DNA from: Mucilaginibacter lappiensis
GTDB lineage: Bacteria; Bacteroidota; Bacteroidia; Sphingobacteriales; Sphingobacteriaceae
DNA length: 64,000 nucleotides
Assembly (NCBI RefSeq): GCF_900155965.1
Contig: NZ_FTMG01000002.1
Coordinates: 496,001-560,000 of the forward strand
Direction of reading: 5' to 3'
The position numbers and the translations under genes are program-made. The stretch's first letter is position 1, and each line of letters starts with the position of its first letter. The notes beneath the pieces were generated by a model, which was not told the origin of the DNA, did no database searches, and saw only the letters and a list, made by a program, of their open reading frames with translations. Positions 1-7,744 of the stretch are shown in pieces.

Positions 1-1658
1 TTTTAAAAAAAGCACATCTGCTATTACTTACAGCCGTATGTTTAGTTGCTATTATAATCAACAGTTGTAAAAAAGATTCACGAACCGAACAGCAAAATAC
101 CCTATCCAATCCGGCTATCGCTCAGGCTAAAAGCTGGTACGAAAACGCTTACCCGGTAAGTAATAAACAAACCTCACAAGCTACAACTACAGGTGCCGAC
201 CTGAGCCAGCTTATCAAGCCTGACTGGCAGCATACATCTAGTTATAAGCGTGGCGATCAACCGGTATTGGAGATACCTATTGATCCATCAGCTAAGTTCG
301 CACCGTCCCTGAAAAACAATGGTACCGGTAGTATTGTTTATTCCAAAGATAATAGCCGCAGTTCGTTCCTGTTATTACAGGATGGGCAACAGTACAATGC
401 CTATATCATGACCGTTATTGCTGATCCGGCTTACCTTAAAAATGATCTGACCAAGCTAGATCATAACAAATACAATAAACGCGATACGGATTTCAGCGGC
501 GTGGTTTTATACAGTACGCCCAAAGGAACTTTTGTAAGCGGCTGGTTTTACAAAAACGGTAAAATTATCCATTCCCTGCAACCTAATAACACTGCAAAAA
601 GTAGCGATCAAACAGTGCAAAGCCTACACCCTGAGTTAGCCCAGGTAAATTGTACAGACTGGTATCAATATTCGGAAGTTGATGGTACTGTAGTAGATGT
701 AAAATACCTCGGTCCGACGTGCGATTACTCTGGTGGCGGTGGCGATAATAGTGGTAATGGAGGTGCTCCGAGCGGAAGCGGCGGAGGAGGCAGCGCCGGT
801 TCTACACCATCGAAGCCAACGCCTCCACCATGTACAGGTACTAATTCCAGCACATTAAAAGTGCAATCAACGGACGGGAATTTGGTTGTTTACAAAAATG
901 TGGTACAACCCCCGCCAGGTGATGGGGACGGAACTTTCCCTCCGCCGACAACGCCTCCTCCACCGCCGCCACCACCTGCATCTACCCCATGTACGGTAAC
1001 GATACCTGCACCAACCATTTTAGACAGTCTAACGTCCAAATATCCTTGTACCAAGGCACTGATTGCGGCTTTGCCAAATTTGAATACCAATATTGCCAGG
1101 CTTCTTTACCAGGCGTTTGATTCGAAAAATAGTACTGATATTACTTTTCTGGCCGGTGACCCTGCTGATTTTACAGGAACCGATTCGAAAGAAGATGGGC
1201 ATACCATCGGGTATAAGATTTATATAAACCCTTTTGTCCTTTCAAATTCAAGTAACGAGTACAGACTGGTAACCCTATATCATGAAGCGCTTCATGCCTT
1301 TTTAAACCTGGAAATGGAGCAATTAAAAGAGGCAGGCTTCGCCGCCAAATACCCTGAGATTAAAGTAACATCACACTCTAATCTTTCCGGCAACATTAAA
1401 AACATCTTTGATTATACATTCGATGAAGGGACAACGGTGAGCGTTGTAGACAAAGACCCGCAACACAGAACTATGGCGGAATATTTCACAGATAATCTTA
1501 GGGATGCTATATTAGCATACAATCCCAGTTTTCCTGTTGACCGGGCGACTGCACTCGCAAGATGCGGGATATTTAATGATACAAGTATCATAGCGGCGAA
1601 TAACGCGGAACGGGACGTAACAACTGGCAATTCCGTTGGCCATAAATGCACTCCGTAA
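1..1658 (+). CDS. Secreted zincin-like lipoprotein, 5' end outside window
   Basis: The frame is open from base 3, and the first visible codons give a hydrophobic leader ending in INSC followed by KKD, a type II lipoprotein signal, so the start codon lies just outside the window and the internal TTG at 267 is not the start. About 150 residues of unrecognised N-terminal sequence are followed by a Gly/Ser-rich then Pro-rich linker (about 721-1000) with several Cys residues. The C-terminal part contains YHEALHAF, with HEALH encoded at 1281-1295. HExxH is the zinc-binding signature of gluzincin/metzincin peptidases, so a surface or periplasmic metallopeptidase is plausible. The third zinc ligand is not obvious, although Glu residues follow within 30 residues. 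It lies 14 bp before the next gene on the same strand. I do not recognise a named family; substrate is unknown. Confidence 0.75.
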   Translation, partial: LKKAHLLLLTAVCLVAIIINSCKKDSRTEQQNTLSNPAIAQAKSWYENAYPVSNKQTSQATTTGADLSQLIKPDWQHTSSYKRGDQPVLEIPIDPSAKFAPSLKNNGTGSIVYSKDNSRSSFLLLQDGQQYNAYIMTVIADPAYLKNDLTKLDHNKYNKRDTDFSGVVLYSTPKGTFVSGWFYKNGKIIHSLQPNNTAKSSDQTVQSLHPELAQVNCTDWYQYSEVDGTVVDVKYLGPTCDYSGGGGDNSGNGGAPSGSGGGGSAGSTPSKPTPPPCTGTNSSTLKVQSTDGNLVVYKNVVQPPPGDGDGTFPPPTTPPPPPPPPASTPCTVTIPAPTILDSLTSKYPCTKALIAALPNLNTNIARLLYQAFDSKNSTDITFLAGDPADFTGTDSKEDGHTIGYKIYINPFVLSNSSNEYRLVTLYHEALHAFLNLEMEQLKEAGFAAKYPEIKVTSHSNLSGNIKNIFDYTFDEGTTVSVVDKDPQHRTMAEYFTDNLRDAILAYNPSFPVDRATALARCGIFNDTSIIAANNAERDVTTGNSVGHKCTP

Positions 1659-1672
1659 TTTTAATTTAAATC

Positions 1673-2110
1673 ATGAAAAGATATATCATTTTATTTGCAG
1701 CACTCATATTAGTCTCGATTAAAGTAAATGCTCAAACCAAACTAAAGCTATATGGTGGCAAAAACCATGACCAATTTCTCGGCTGTATTGAGTGTTCAAC
1801 TGAAGACCTGAATTCTATATGGTGCAACTTTGGTGAATACGGCTCCGTGCATAAAGCCAATTCTATTTGGAATGAGTTAGGAAAATATGGGAGCTATAAA
1901 AGCGACTATTCCCCATTTAATAAAAAAGCAAAATATCCTCCGCTCGTATTGGACGAAAAAGGTAAATCATATGGATTCATGACAATAAACAAAAGTAATC
2001 CTAAAAGGTCCTGGGATTCTTTTGTTAATCAAATAACGGAGCAAAGAGATGAAATTGTAAAAGATATACCTGCCTACCACGACCGGGTTTTTCATGATTT
2101 TCATAATTAA
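1673..2110 (+). CDS. Secreted protein with LGCxxC / SIWN-YGS repeat domain (copy 1)
   Basis: This 145-residue protein has a clear signal peptide (MKRYIILFAALILVS to the A-Q-T region). The mature part begins KLYGGKNHDQFLGCIEC, then two imperfect units of the form NSIWN-x-x-GKYGS-x-x-S, and then a stretch of the type PP-x-V-x-D-x-x-GKSYG-x-x-TIN. A domain with LGCxxC followed by YGS repeats is found in scattered bacterial exported proteins; I know of no assigned function. The CxxC pair could bind metal or form a disulfide. The gene lies 14 bp behind the zincin-like lipoprotein and 56 bp before a paralogue, so the three may be co-transcribed. Confidence 0.8.
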   Translation: MKRYIILFAALILVSIKVNAQTKLKLYGGKNHDQFLGCIECSTEDLNSIWCNFGEYGSVHKANSIWNELGKYGSYKSDYSPFNKKAKYPPLVLDEKGKSYGFMTINKSNPKRSWDSFVNQITEQRDEIVKDIPAYHDRVFHDFHN

Positions 2111-2166
2111 ATGTCGTGGCTGTAGATTTTTGGCTAAGCCAGATTGCATGTAAACGAGACCTAATT

Positions 2167-2592
2167 ATGAAATCACTGGTTATATTATTAATTGTTTTCA
2201 CTTCAATTAGTACAAAAGCACAGTTAAAAATTTACGGTGGCAAAAATCACGACCAGTTTTTGGGCTGCATGAGCTGTGATACCGAAGATTCAAATTCGAT
2301 TTGGAGTTCTTATAGTGACTATGGTTCTATGCACAATGCTAATTCTATATGGAATCCGGATGGTAAATACGGCAGCAAGACAAGTGACTTTTCTCCTTTT
2401 AATAAAAGGGCTAAATATCCCCCTGTCATATTGGATAGAAGTGGAAAATCCCATGGTTATATCACGATAAATGAGAAGTTTCCTAATAGGGCTCCAAAGG
2501 GAGGAATGGCTGACAATATTTGTAAATGGCGGGACGACATCATAGAAGATATACCCGGTTATTATAACAGGCTTTATCGACCCAAGAATTAG
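2167..2592 (+). CDS. Secreted protein with LGCxxC / SIWN-YGS repeat domain (copy 2)
   Basis: This is a tandem paralogue of the preceding gene. I start it at the ATG at 2167 because it gives a normal signal peptide (MKSLVILLIVFTSIS, ending in KAQ); the upstream GTG at 2116 would place about 17 charged and polar residues before it. The mature 125 residues repeat the same order: IYGGKNHDQFLGCMSC, two NSIW/YGS units, a KYPP-VILD-GKS-GYITIN block, and an acidic/basic C-terminus ending near YYNRLYRPKN. The CxxC spacing is kept while the segment after TIN diverges. The duplication looks old, since the signal peptides and tails differ. No function is assigned. Confidence 0.8.
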   Translation: MKSLVILLIVFTSISTKAQLKIYGGKNHDQFLGCMSCDTEDSNSIWSSYSDYGSMHNANSIWNPDGKYGSKTSDFSPFNKRAKYPPVILDRSGKSHGYITINEKFPNRAPKGGMADNICKWRDDIIEDIPGYYNRLYRPKN

Positions 2593-2730
2593 ATTCAGCC
2601 TGTGGTCGGTTTTATCACTTTACCAACGCTCCCGCGAGATTAACGGAGTGTATCTCATGGGTTGCATGGTTGAAGCCTGTGGCCTCTGTTCAGCTGAAAG
2701 CTAGTGGGAGTGATTCACTAACCCACCAAC

Positions 2731-2765
2731 AAAAAAGGCCTGCTTTCCATCTGGGAAAGCAGGCC
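2731..2765 (-). terminator. Intrinsic terminator of the lytic transglycosylase gene
   Basis: A perfect 12-bp stem (2737-2748 with 2754-2765, 5-nt loop) is followed on the minus strand by six T (2731-2736). It lies 43 bp beyond the stop of the minus-strand gene at 2809. On the plus strand there is no T-run, so it acts on the minus strand. Confidence 0.85.
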
Positions 2766-2808
2766 TCGGGGTGCTCCGTAATGTATTCTTTAATTAATTA
2801 AAACTCAA

Positions 2809-3591
2809 TTAATTAAAATTCAGCAATGGTGAAGGCGGGGTCATGGCGAAATAATCGTCGTACCCGTACTTCTTGGGTTGCTGGATAATTGCTTTCATGG
2901 CAATAAGCTTGTAAACATATGAACCGGTTTCGCGGTTCAGGCTCATGCGGAAGTAATTATCTTCATTTTGTTTGTTAATAGCTCTTTCCAGCTTAACAGA
3001 ACCGTTGTTGTAGGCGGCTGCGGCCAGTGTCCAGTTATTAAATTCACCGTATAGTTCTTTGATATACTTGCAGGCTGCAATGGTTGATTTACGCAGGTTG
3101 TTGCGCTCGTCGACCCCATGGCCCACTTTAAGCCCGTAAGTACGCGCGGTGCCAGGCATAAACTGCCATAAGCCACGTGCTCCCTTGGGTGAAGTGCCTT
3201 CGCAAAGGCCCGACTCCACCAGCGGGATGTACTTAAAATCATCGGGGATACCATAAAGCCTCAAAAGCGGTTCAATAATAGGGAACCATTTTTCGGCTTT
3301 GCGATGCAGAATAGTCGACTGAACGGTTTTGAAATTATGCTGTTTAAGCGATACTTTCAATTTCCGTGTCACCCGTGCATCGTTTACAGGTAAAGCTTCG
3401 TTTGCAAAATTGTATGCATTTGCATTGCTTTTTATAAAAATAAATTTCGAGTTCCGATGGCTAATATCCCCAGTGCTCACAACCTTTTCATTGATGGTTG
3501 TGCTGAAAATATTGAGCTTTGAAATGAGAACCAGCACTAGCATTACGGAGCACGTAAATAAGTGTTTTTTGATCATTTCTTTCTTTATCAT
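2809..3591 (-). CDS. Membrane-anchored or secreted lytic murein transglycosylase (SLT, MltD-like)
   Basis: The protein (260 aa) cleaves the glycan strand of peptidoglycan with formation of 1,6-anhydro-muramic ends. After a hydrophobic segment (residues about 10-27) and a linker comes the SLT domain: YIPLVESG with catalytic Glu126, then GARGLWQFMPGTAR, the ERNN-L-KS block, and AAAAYNNGS. These are the ordered motifs of family 1 transglycosylases, closest to the MltD type. It lacks the C-terminal LysM repeats of MltD, and ends soon after the catalytic domain. Either Met1 or Met6 could be the start. A Bacteroidota-type promoter lies 29 bp upstream and a strong terminator follows, so it is monocistronic. 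Confidence 0.9.
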   Translation of the reverse strand: MIKKEMIKKHLFTCSVMLVLVLISKLNIFSTTINEKVVSTGDISHRNSKFIFIKSNANAYNFANEALPVNDARVTRKLKVSLKQHNFKTVQSTILHRKAEKWFPIIEPLLRLYGIPDDFKYIPLVESGLCEGTSPKGARGLWQFMPGTARTYGLKVGHGVDERNNLRKSTIAACKYIKELYGEFNNWTLAAAAYNNGSVKLERAINKQNEDNYFRMSLNRETGSYVYKLIAMKAIIQQPKKYGYDDYFAMTPPSPLLNFN

Positions 3592-3619
3592 TAACTATAC
3601 ATTTGGTTAAAATGTGCTG

Positions 3620-3650
3620 CAAAGGTATGCTATACAGGGCACATAATCAA
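3620..3650 (-). promoter_or_regulatory. Bacteroidota-type promoter for the lytic transglycosylase gene
   Basis: On the minus strand TTG (3650-3648) is followed after 20 nt by TACCTTTG (3627-3620), matching the TTG / TAnnTTTG pattern used by the primary sigma factor of Bacteroidota. The box ends 29 bp before the ATG at 3591. Confidence 0.7.
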
Positions 3651-3754
3651 ATACTTAGCAAAATGCTAAAGATTTTAGCGGCGGTTTTTGGTTCAAAAAC
3701 GGGCTTTAAAACTGTTTAAACCGGGTTTTTGAACCGCTTAAAATTTTTGCTTTT

Positions 3755-3788
3755 TTTGATTAAAAATTGCCAAAAAAGCGTATCTTTG
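3755..3788 (+). promoter_or_regulatory. Likely promoter for the RluB-type gene
   Basis: TTTG at 3755-3758 and TATCTTTG at 3781-3788 match the Bacteroidota -33/-7 boxes with a 22-nt spacer, slightly longer than usual. The -7 box lies 34 nt before the ATG at 3823. Confidence 0.5.
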
Positions 3789-3822
3789 ACCCTCACGCTG
3801 CGAAAGCGCAAAACAAAAAAAT

Positions 3823-5307
3823 ATGGTATTTAAGAGACCAACAGGCAGTCGCGACGACAAGCCAAAAAGAACAACAGGCCGGAGCTCAAAAAGCGACGAA
3901 AAACCCAAAAGACCTGCAACCGCAAAAGGCAAAGCAACGCCAAACGGAGAGAAAAAAAAATTCACCAAACCAGAACCAAAACCCTTTCAGAGCAACCGGT
4001 TTAGCGACGACAAGCCTAAAAGCAATTTCAGGGATGGCGCTTCATCATCTGGCGAAAGAAAATCTGGCGGAAGATCAAAGCCTTATTCAGGTCGCCCAAC
4101 CGGCGATAGCTCATCATCGGGCGATAAAAAATCATTTACACCCCGCAACAAGCCATACTCTGGCAGGCCAACTGGTGGCGATGAGGAAAGACCGAAAAGA
4201 AGTTTCGGTCCAAACTCAGGAGGAGAAAGAAAACCTTACTCAGGTCGCCCATCATCTGGTGAGGACGAAAGACCAAAAAGAAGCTTTGGCGGCAGCGCAG
4301 CTGGCGACAAAAAACCATACTCATCCCCACGTACCCGCTCAGCTGCAGGTGCCGAAGGTAAACCCAAAAGAAATTTTAGCGAAGGCGGCGATCGTAAGTT
4401 TGGCAACAGGCCAACCGAAGGCGGCGACCGTAAGTTTGGCAATAAGCCAACTGAGGGCGGCTTTAAAAAACGCGATGACGCATCGTTTAAGGACAAACCT
4501 TATCGTGATAAACCATCACGTGATCAGGATGCCCCTACCAGAACCATGCGTGGCCGTAAAAATGCCGGGGAGCCAAAAGCAAAGGACGATGGCCTTATCC
4601 GCCTCAACCGTTATATTTCAAACGCGGGTATCTGCTCACGCCGTAAGGCCGATGAGCTCATCATTGCCGGTGTGGTTTCTGTAAACGGTGTGGTGGTTGA
4701 CGAATTGGGTGCCAAGGTTGACCCTCAAAAGGACGATATCAAATACAACGGCGAAACCCTCCGCCGCGAAAAAATGGTTTATGTACTATTGAATAAACCA
4801 AAAGACTATATCACTACTACCGAAGATCCGCAGGAACGCCGTACCGTAATGCACCTGGTTGAAAAAGCAACCAAGGAGCGTATTTACCCTATCGGTCGTT
4901 TAGACCGAAATACCACAGGTTTGTTGTTAATGACTAACGATGGTGACCTAGCCGACAAGTTGTCGCATCCACGTAGTAATATCAGCAAGTTGTACCAGGT
5001 GGAGTTGAGCAAACCTTTAATCCAGGGCGATTTAAACAAAATAGGCTTTGGTATTGAACTGGAAGACGGTGTAATAAAACCCGATGCGGTATCGTACGTA
5101 GCTGGTGGCACAAAAAGAGAAGTAGGCATACAGATACACAGCGGTAAAAACCGGGTGGTACGCCGTATTTTTGAAAGCCTGGGTTACGAGGTAGTAAAAC
5201 TTGACCGGGTGGTTTATGCCAACCTCACCAAGAAAGACCTGCCCCGCGGCAAATGGCGTTTCCTTGACGAAAAAGAAATTATCCAGCTGAAACATCTGAT
5301 CAAATAA
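3823..5307 (+). CDS. rluB: RluB/RsuA-family pseudouridine synthase with a 250-residue disordered basic N-terminus
   Basis: The C-terminal half is a complete RsuA/RluB-type enzyme, which isomerises uridine in rRNA: an S4 RNA-binding domain (about 257-300, LIRLNRYISNAGICSRRKADELI) and the synthase domain with GRLDRNTTGLLL at 358-369, Asp361 being the catalytic residue. The first 250 residues are low complexity, rich in Lys, Arg, Gly, Ser and Pro, with imperfect repeats of the type PYSGRPTGGDEERPKRSFG and KFGNRPTEGGDR. Such tails occur on RNA-binding proteins of this phylum and probably bind RNA or ribosomes. An overlapping ORF in another frame (3767-4684) is a by-product of this biased composition. 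Exact target base (23S 2605 by the RluB analogy) is inferred. Confidence 0.9.
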   Translation: MVFKRPTGSRDDKPKRTTGRSSKSDEKPKRPATAKGKATPNGEKKKFTKPEPKPFQSNRFSDDKPKSNFRDGASSSGERKSGGRSKPYSGRPTGDSSSSGDKKSFTPRNKPYSGRPTGGDEERPKRSFGPNSGGERKPYSGRPSSGEDERPKRSFGGSAAGDKKPYSSPRTRSAAGAEGKPKRNFSEGGDRKFGNRPTEGGDRKFGNKPTEGGFKKRDDASFKDKPYRDKPSRDQDAPTRTMRGRKNAGEPKAKDDGLIRLNRYISNAGICSRRKADELIIAGVVSVNGVVVDELGAKVDPQKDDIKYNGETLRREKMVYVLLNKPKDYITTTEDPQERRTVMHLVEKATKERIYPIGRLDRNTTGLLLMTNDGDLADKLSHPRSNISKLYQVELSKPLIQGDLNKIGFGIELEDGVIKPDAVSYVAGGTKREVGIQIHSGKNRVVRRIFESLGYEVVKLDRVVYANLTKKDLPRGKWRFLDEKEIIQLKHLIK

Positions 5308-5426
5308 GAGGTGCAGATGTGCGGAACTATGATTTTTGGACTATAGGACTTTTGGGACATTGTGACGGAAGGACTATAAGATTTTTTATCCTATAGTCTC
5401 AAAATCCCAAAATCAAGATTTAGAAA

Positions 5427-5458
5427 CAAAAACAGGGCTATTTTTAGCCCTGTTTTTG
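5427..5458. terminator. Bidirectional intrinsic terminator
   Basis: A 14-bp perfect stem (5427-5440 with 5445-5458) with a TTTT loop is flanked by A-rich and T-rich runs within the stem itself, so it can terminate from either side. It follows the RluB-type gene by 119 bp. Confidence 0.85.
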
Positions 5459-5719
5459 TTTAATATACTTAATGCCAATAAGTTAATACTTTTTAAACTT
5501 TTCAAAACCCATCAAAAATTTGTTAAAAAGTGTTAAAATAGAGGGTTATGAATCAATTTTGAAGGGTTTTTGAGGCTGTTTTCATCGTTTTTTGATCAGG
5601 AAAGTGTTAAAATAATAGGTTTAAAAAGTTTTTATTTCAGGATTGATGTCCCTTGGGCGGGAAAGCTGTTTTTTTAGCAATTTTATTAACTTGCGCTTCG
5701 TAACCCAATTTCATCTCTC
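5459..5719. other. AT-rich upstream region with GTTAAA repeats
   Basis: This stretch before the lactonase gene has no ORF. It carries several copies of a GTGTTAAAA-like word (5521-5538 and 5603-5613). The 18-mer at 5521-5538 recurs as its exact complement at 45157-45174, upstream of the ferritin-like genes. No clear TAnnTTTG box precedes the 5720 start. Confidence 0.4.
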
Positions 5720-6856
5720 ATGAAAAAAATCGTATTGTTCGTTGTCCTATTGTTGCCTTTGCTCACGCAGGCGCAAAGCAAGCAAAGCAAAAAAAAAGGC
5801 CCCTCAACTTATGACCTCGTTATTGGCACCTATACTACAGGTACCAGCAAGGGTATATCTGTTTACCGTTTTTATGCTGAAAATGGCAGGCTGGCCTATC
5901 TGAGTCAGATCGATAATGTGGTCAATCCATCCTATGTAACCGTAAGTGCCGATAATAAGTTTATCTATGCTGTAAATGAATTACCTAAAGGCGAAGTAAG
6001 CTCTTTTTCATTTGAGGCTAAAACGGGGAAAATGCAGTTTATCAACAAACAATCATCCCTCGGTGCCGATCCTTGCTACATTGCAGTGGATAAGGCCCGT
6101 AAGAATGCTTTTATTGCCAACTATTCCAGCGGACAGGTTACAGTAATGCCTATCAACAAAGATGGCTCATTGGCCAACGGTACTCAAACGGTAACAAGTG
6201 AGGGTTTGGGTCCCAATAAAGAGCGCCAGGAAAAGCCCCATGCCCACATGAGCATCTTATCTCCGGATGAGAAATACCTGTTATATAATGACCTGGGTAC
6301 CGATAAAGTAAATGTATTCCGTTTCCGTTCAGGTAAAAGCTCACCTTTAACCGATCCGACATCGGTTAGTGTGACACCTGGCGATGGTCCGCGACACCTG
6401 GAGTTTTCGGCCGATAAAAAACACGCCTACCTGATCACTGAAATGGGCTCAAACGTGCATGTGTTTGATTATGATAACGGTAAGCTTAATCAAAAACAAA
6501 CCATAACCTTGCTTCCGGAAGGCTTTAAAGGTCAAACGGCTGGTGCTGCTATCCATATATCTCCCAATGGCAAGTTTCTGTATGCATCCAATCGTTTAGA
6601 AACCAACGAGGTTATTGTGTACGCTATTAACCAGGAAACCGGCGAACTTACTTTTGTACAGCGCCAATCATCTATGGGTAAAAACCCGCGCGATTTTGCT
6701 ATTGACCCAACCGGTAAATTCCTGCTGGTAGCCAATCAAAACAGCGACAGCATATTTGTTTTCCGGATTGATCAAACCACTGGCCGTATATCGCCAACCG
6801 GCTTTAAGCTGGAAATTGGTAACCCTGTATGTTTGAAGTTTGTACCAGCGGAGTAA
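5720..6856 (+). CDS. Secreted lactonase-family seven-bladed beta-propeller (6-phosphogluconolactonase-like)
   Basis: This 378-residue protein has a signal peptide (MKKIVLFVVLLLPLLTQAQ) and then a lactonase-family propeller running from VIGTYTTGTSKGI to VCLKFVP. Blade signatures recur, such as NPSYVTVSADNKFIYAVNE, PCYIAVDKARKNAFIANYSSG, GPRHLEFSADKKHAYLITEMGSNV, HISPNGKFLYASNR and NPRDFAIDPTGKFLLVANQNSDS. The family includes cytosolic 6-phosphogluconolactonase of the YbhE type and carboxy-cis,cis-muconate cyclases, but export makes a pentose-phosphate role unlikely; an extracellular lactone or sugar-acid substrate is more reasonable. The gene stands alone between two strong terminators. Confidence 0.85.
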   Translation: MKKIVLFVVLLLPLLTQAQSKQSKKKGPSTYDLVIGTYTTGTSKGISVYRFYAENGRLAYLSQIDNVVNPSYVTVSADNKFIYAVNELPKGEVSSFSFEAKTGKMQFINKQSSLGADPCYIAVDKARKNAFIANYSSGQVTVMPINKDGSLANGTQTVTSEGLGPNKERQEKPHAHMSILSPDEKYLLYNDLGTDKVNVFRFRSGKSSPLTDPTSVSVTPGDGPRHLEFSADKKHAYLITEMGSNVHVFDYDNGKLNQKQTITLLPEGFKGQTAGAAIHISPNGKFLYASNRLETNEVIVYAINQETGELTFVQRQSSMGKNPRDFAIDPTGKFLLVANQNSDSIFVFRIDQTTGRISPTGFKLEIGNPVCLKFVPAE

Positions 6857-6888
6857 GCTAAAGGTTTAAAGCAGAAAGCTGTAAAAAA

Positions 6889-6937
6889 TAAAAAGCTCAA
6901 AGCTGTAAAGAAGTTCTTTTTAGCTTTGAGCTTTTTA
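6889..6937. terminator. Bidirectional terminator between convergent genes
   Basis: A 16-bp perfect stem (6889-6904 with 6922-6937) encloses a 17-nt loop that can pair further within itself (AAAGAA with TTCTTT). It separates the lactonase gene from the convergent lipoprotein gene. Confidence 0.85.
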
Positions 6938-6963
6938 CTTTAGGCTTTTAGCCATTGAGCGTA

Positions 6964-7449
6964 TTAATTGCTTTTTGTAAACGAGTAAATGATATATCCG
7001 GTACCGCCGCTACCAATGGCAACTGGTGATTTTAGGGTCATGGTTGAACCATCATTGCCGGCTATATCTAAACGATAACCTTCAGCTACGTTTTTGGCTT
7101 TGTCGCCCTGGTACAATTTTTTAAACTGAAATTGTGTGCCTGTGCTGCCACCATTATAAACCGACCAGAATATAGTTTGCGAAGTACCGTTCGATAAAGT
7201 ATACACACCATTGCCGCTATTGGTTAGTTTCCAGGTGCTGCCGGCAAATGCTTCGGGAGGTGCCTGATCAAATACATTTTGAACAGCATTTTGAACCAGG
7301 CCATCATAACTTACGTTGTTTAACGTCCAGGTACCCACAAATTTGCCGCGCGATACATTACTGGAGACTGTATTTTTCTGTCCCGAGCAAGCTGATAAAA
7401 CAAGAATAACGGATAAGATTGCGATTGAGGTTTGAAATATCTTTTTCAT
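6964..7449 (-). CDS. Lipocalin-like small lipoprotein
   Basis: I start this at the ATG at 7449, which gives MKKIFQTSIAILSVILVLSAC, a type II signal with lipidated Cys21; the longer ORF from 7491 would put 14 residues before it and would run through the -7 box. The mature 140 residues have GKFVGTWTLNNVSYDGL near the start, a GTW motif typical of lipocalin-like domains, and many alternating polar/hydrophobic beta-strand segments. Proteins of this kind sit in the periplasmic leaflet or at the surface in Bacteroidota; ligand unknown. Confidence 0.75.
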   Translation of the reverse strand: MKKIFQTSIAILSVILVLSACSGQKNTVSSNVSRGKFVGTWTLNNVSYDGLVQNAVQNVFDQAPPEAFAGSTWKLTNSGNGVYTLSNGTSQTIFWSVYNGGSTGTQFQFKKLYQGDKAKNVAEGYRLDIAGNDGSTMTLKSPVAIGSGGTGYIIYSFTKSN

Positions 7450-7488
7450 GATTGGGGTTATTTTATGGCATAAGAGCATAAATCTTGC

Positions 7489-7496
7489 CAAACATA
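7489..7496 (-). promoter_or_regulatory. -7 box (TATGTTTG) for the lipocalin-like lipoprotein
   Basis: TATGTTTG on the minus strand fits TAnnTTTG and lies 39 bp before the ATG at 7449. No good TTG box is seen at the expected distance. It begins 8 bp past the stop codon of the small upstream ORF. Confidence 0.45.
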
Positions 7497-7503
7497 GCTA
7501 AAC

Positions 7504-7665
7504 TCAACAGTTTTTTGGTTTGAGCTTTTTTTGTATTTCGTTTAATCGCTTATTAATGGCTTCTGCTATCTGATCTGCTTCTTTAATGCGGGTAAGACTA
7601 TTGGTAAATTGCTGATCATTGTTTTTGGAAAATACAGCGCGGCTTAAATGTAATACGGTTTTCAT
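7504..7665 (-). CDS. Small hypothetical protein, 53 aa
   Basis: This short ORF has an ATG at 7665 preceded on the minus strand by TAGGAG at a spacing of 5 nt, an unusually good ribosome binding site for this window. The product begins MKTVLHLSRAVFSKNNDQQ and continues with a helix-forming, charged segment (RIKEADQIAEAINKRLNEIQ) that would make an amphipathic or coiled-coil helix, ending KKLKPKNC. Composition is normal for a real protein. It lies downstream of rdgB on the same strand (79 bp). No function can be assigned. Confidence 0.6.
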   Translation of the reverse strand: MKTVLHLSRAVFSKNNDQQFTNSLTRIKEADQIAEAINKRLNEIQKKLKPKNC

Positions 7666-7744
7666 GGTTGCTCCTAAGGGTTGGTTATACGAACATTTAA
7701 ACGGAATGTTACGCTTAGGTTAACCGAAAACAATTATTCTTGAT

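Noticed and set aside
3767..4684. 305-codon ORF overlapping the start of the RluB-type gene
   Set aside because: It lies in another frame over the repetitive basic tail. The product has no domain, and the 494-codon frame has S4 and synthase motifs.
5330..5400. GGACTATAGGAC and CCTATAGTC as a second terminator
   Set aside because: Pairing is short and interrupted, with no T-run; the stronger hairpin at 5427 accounts for termination.
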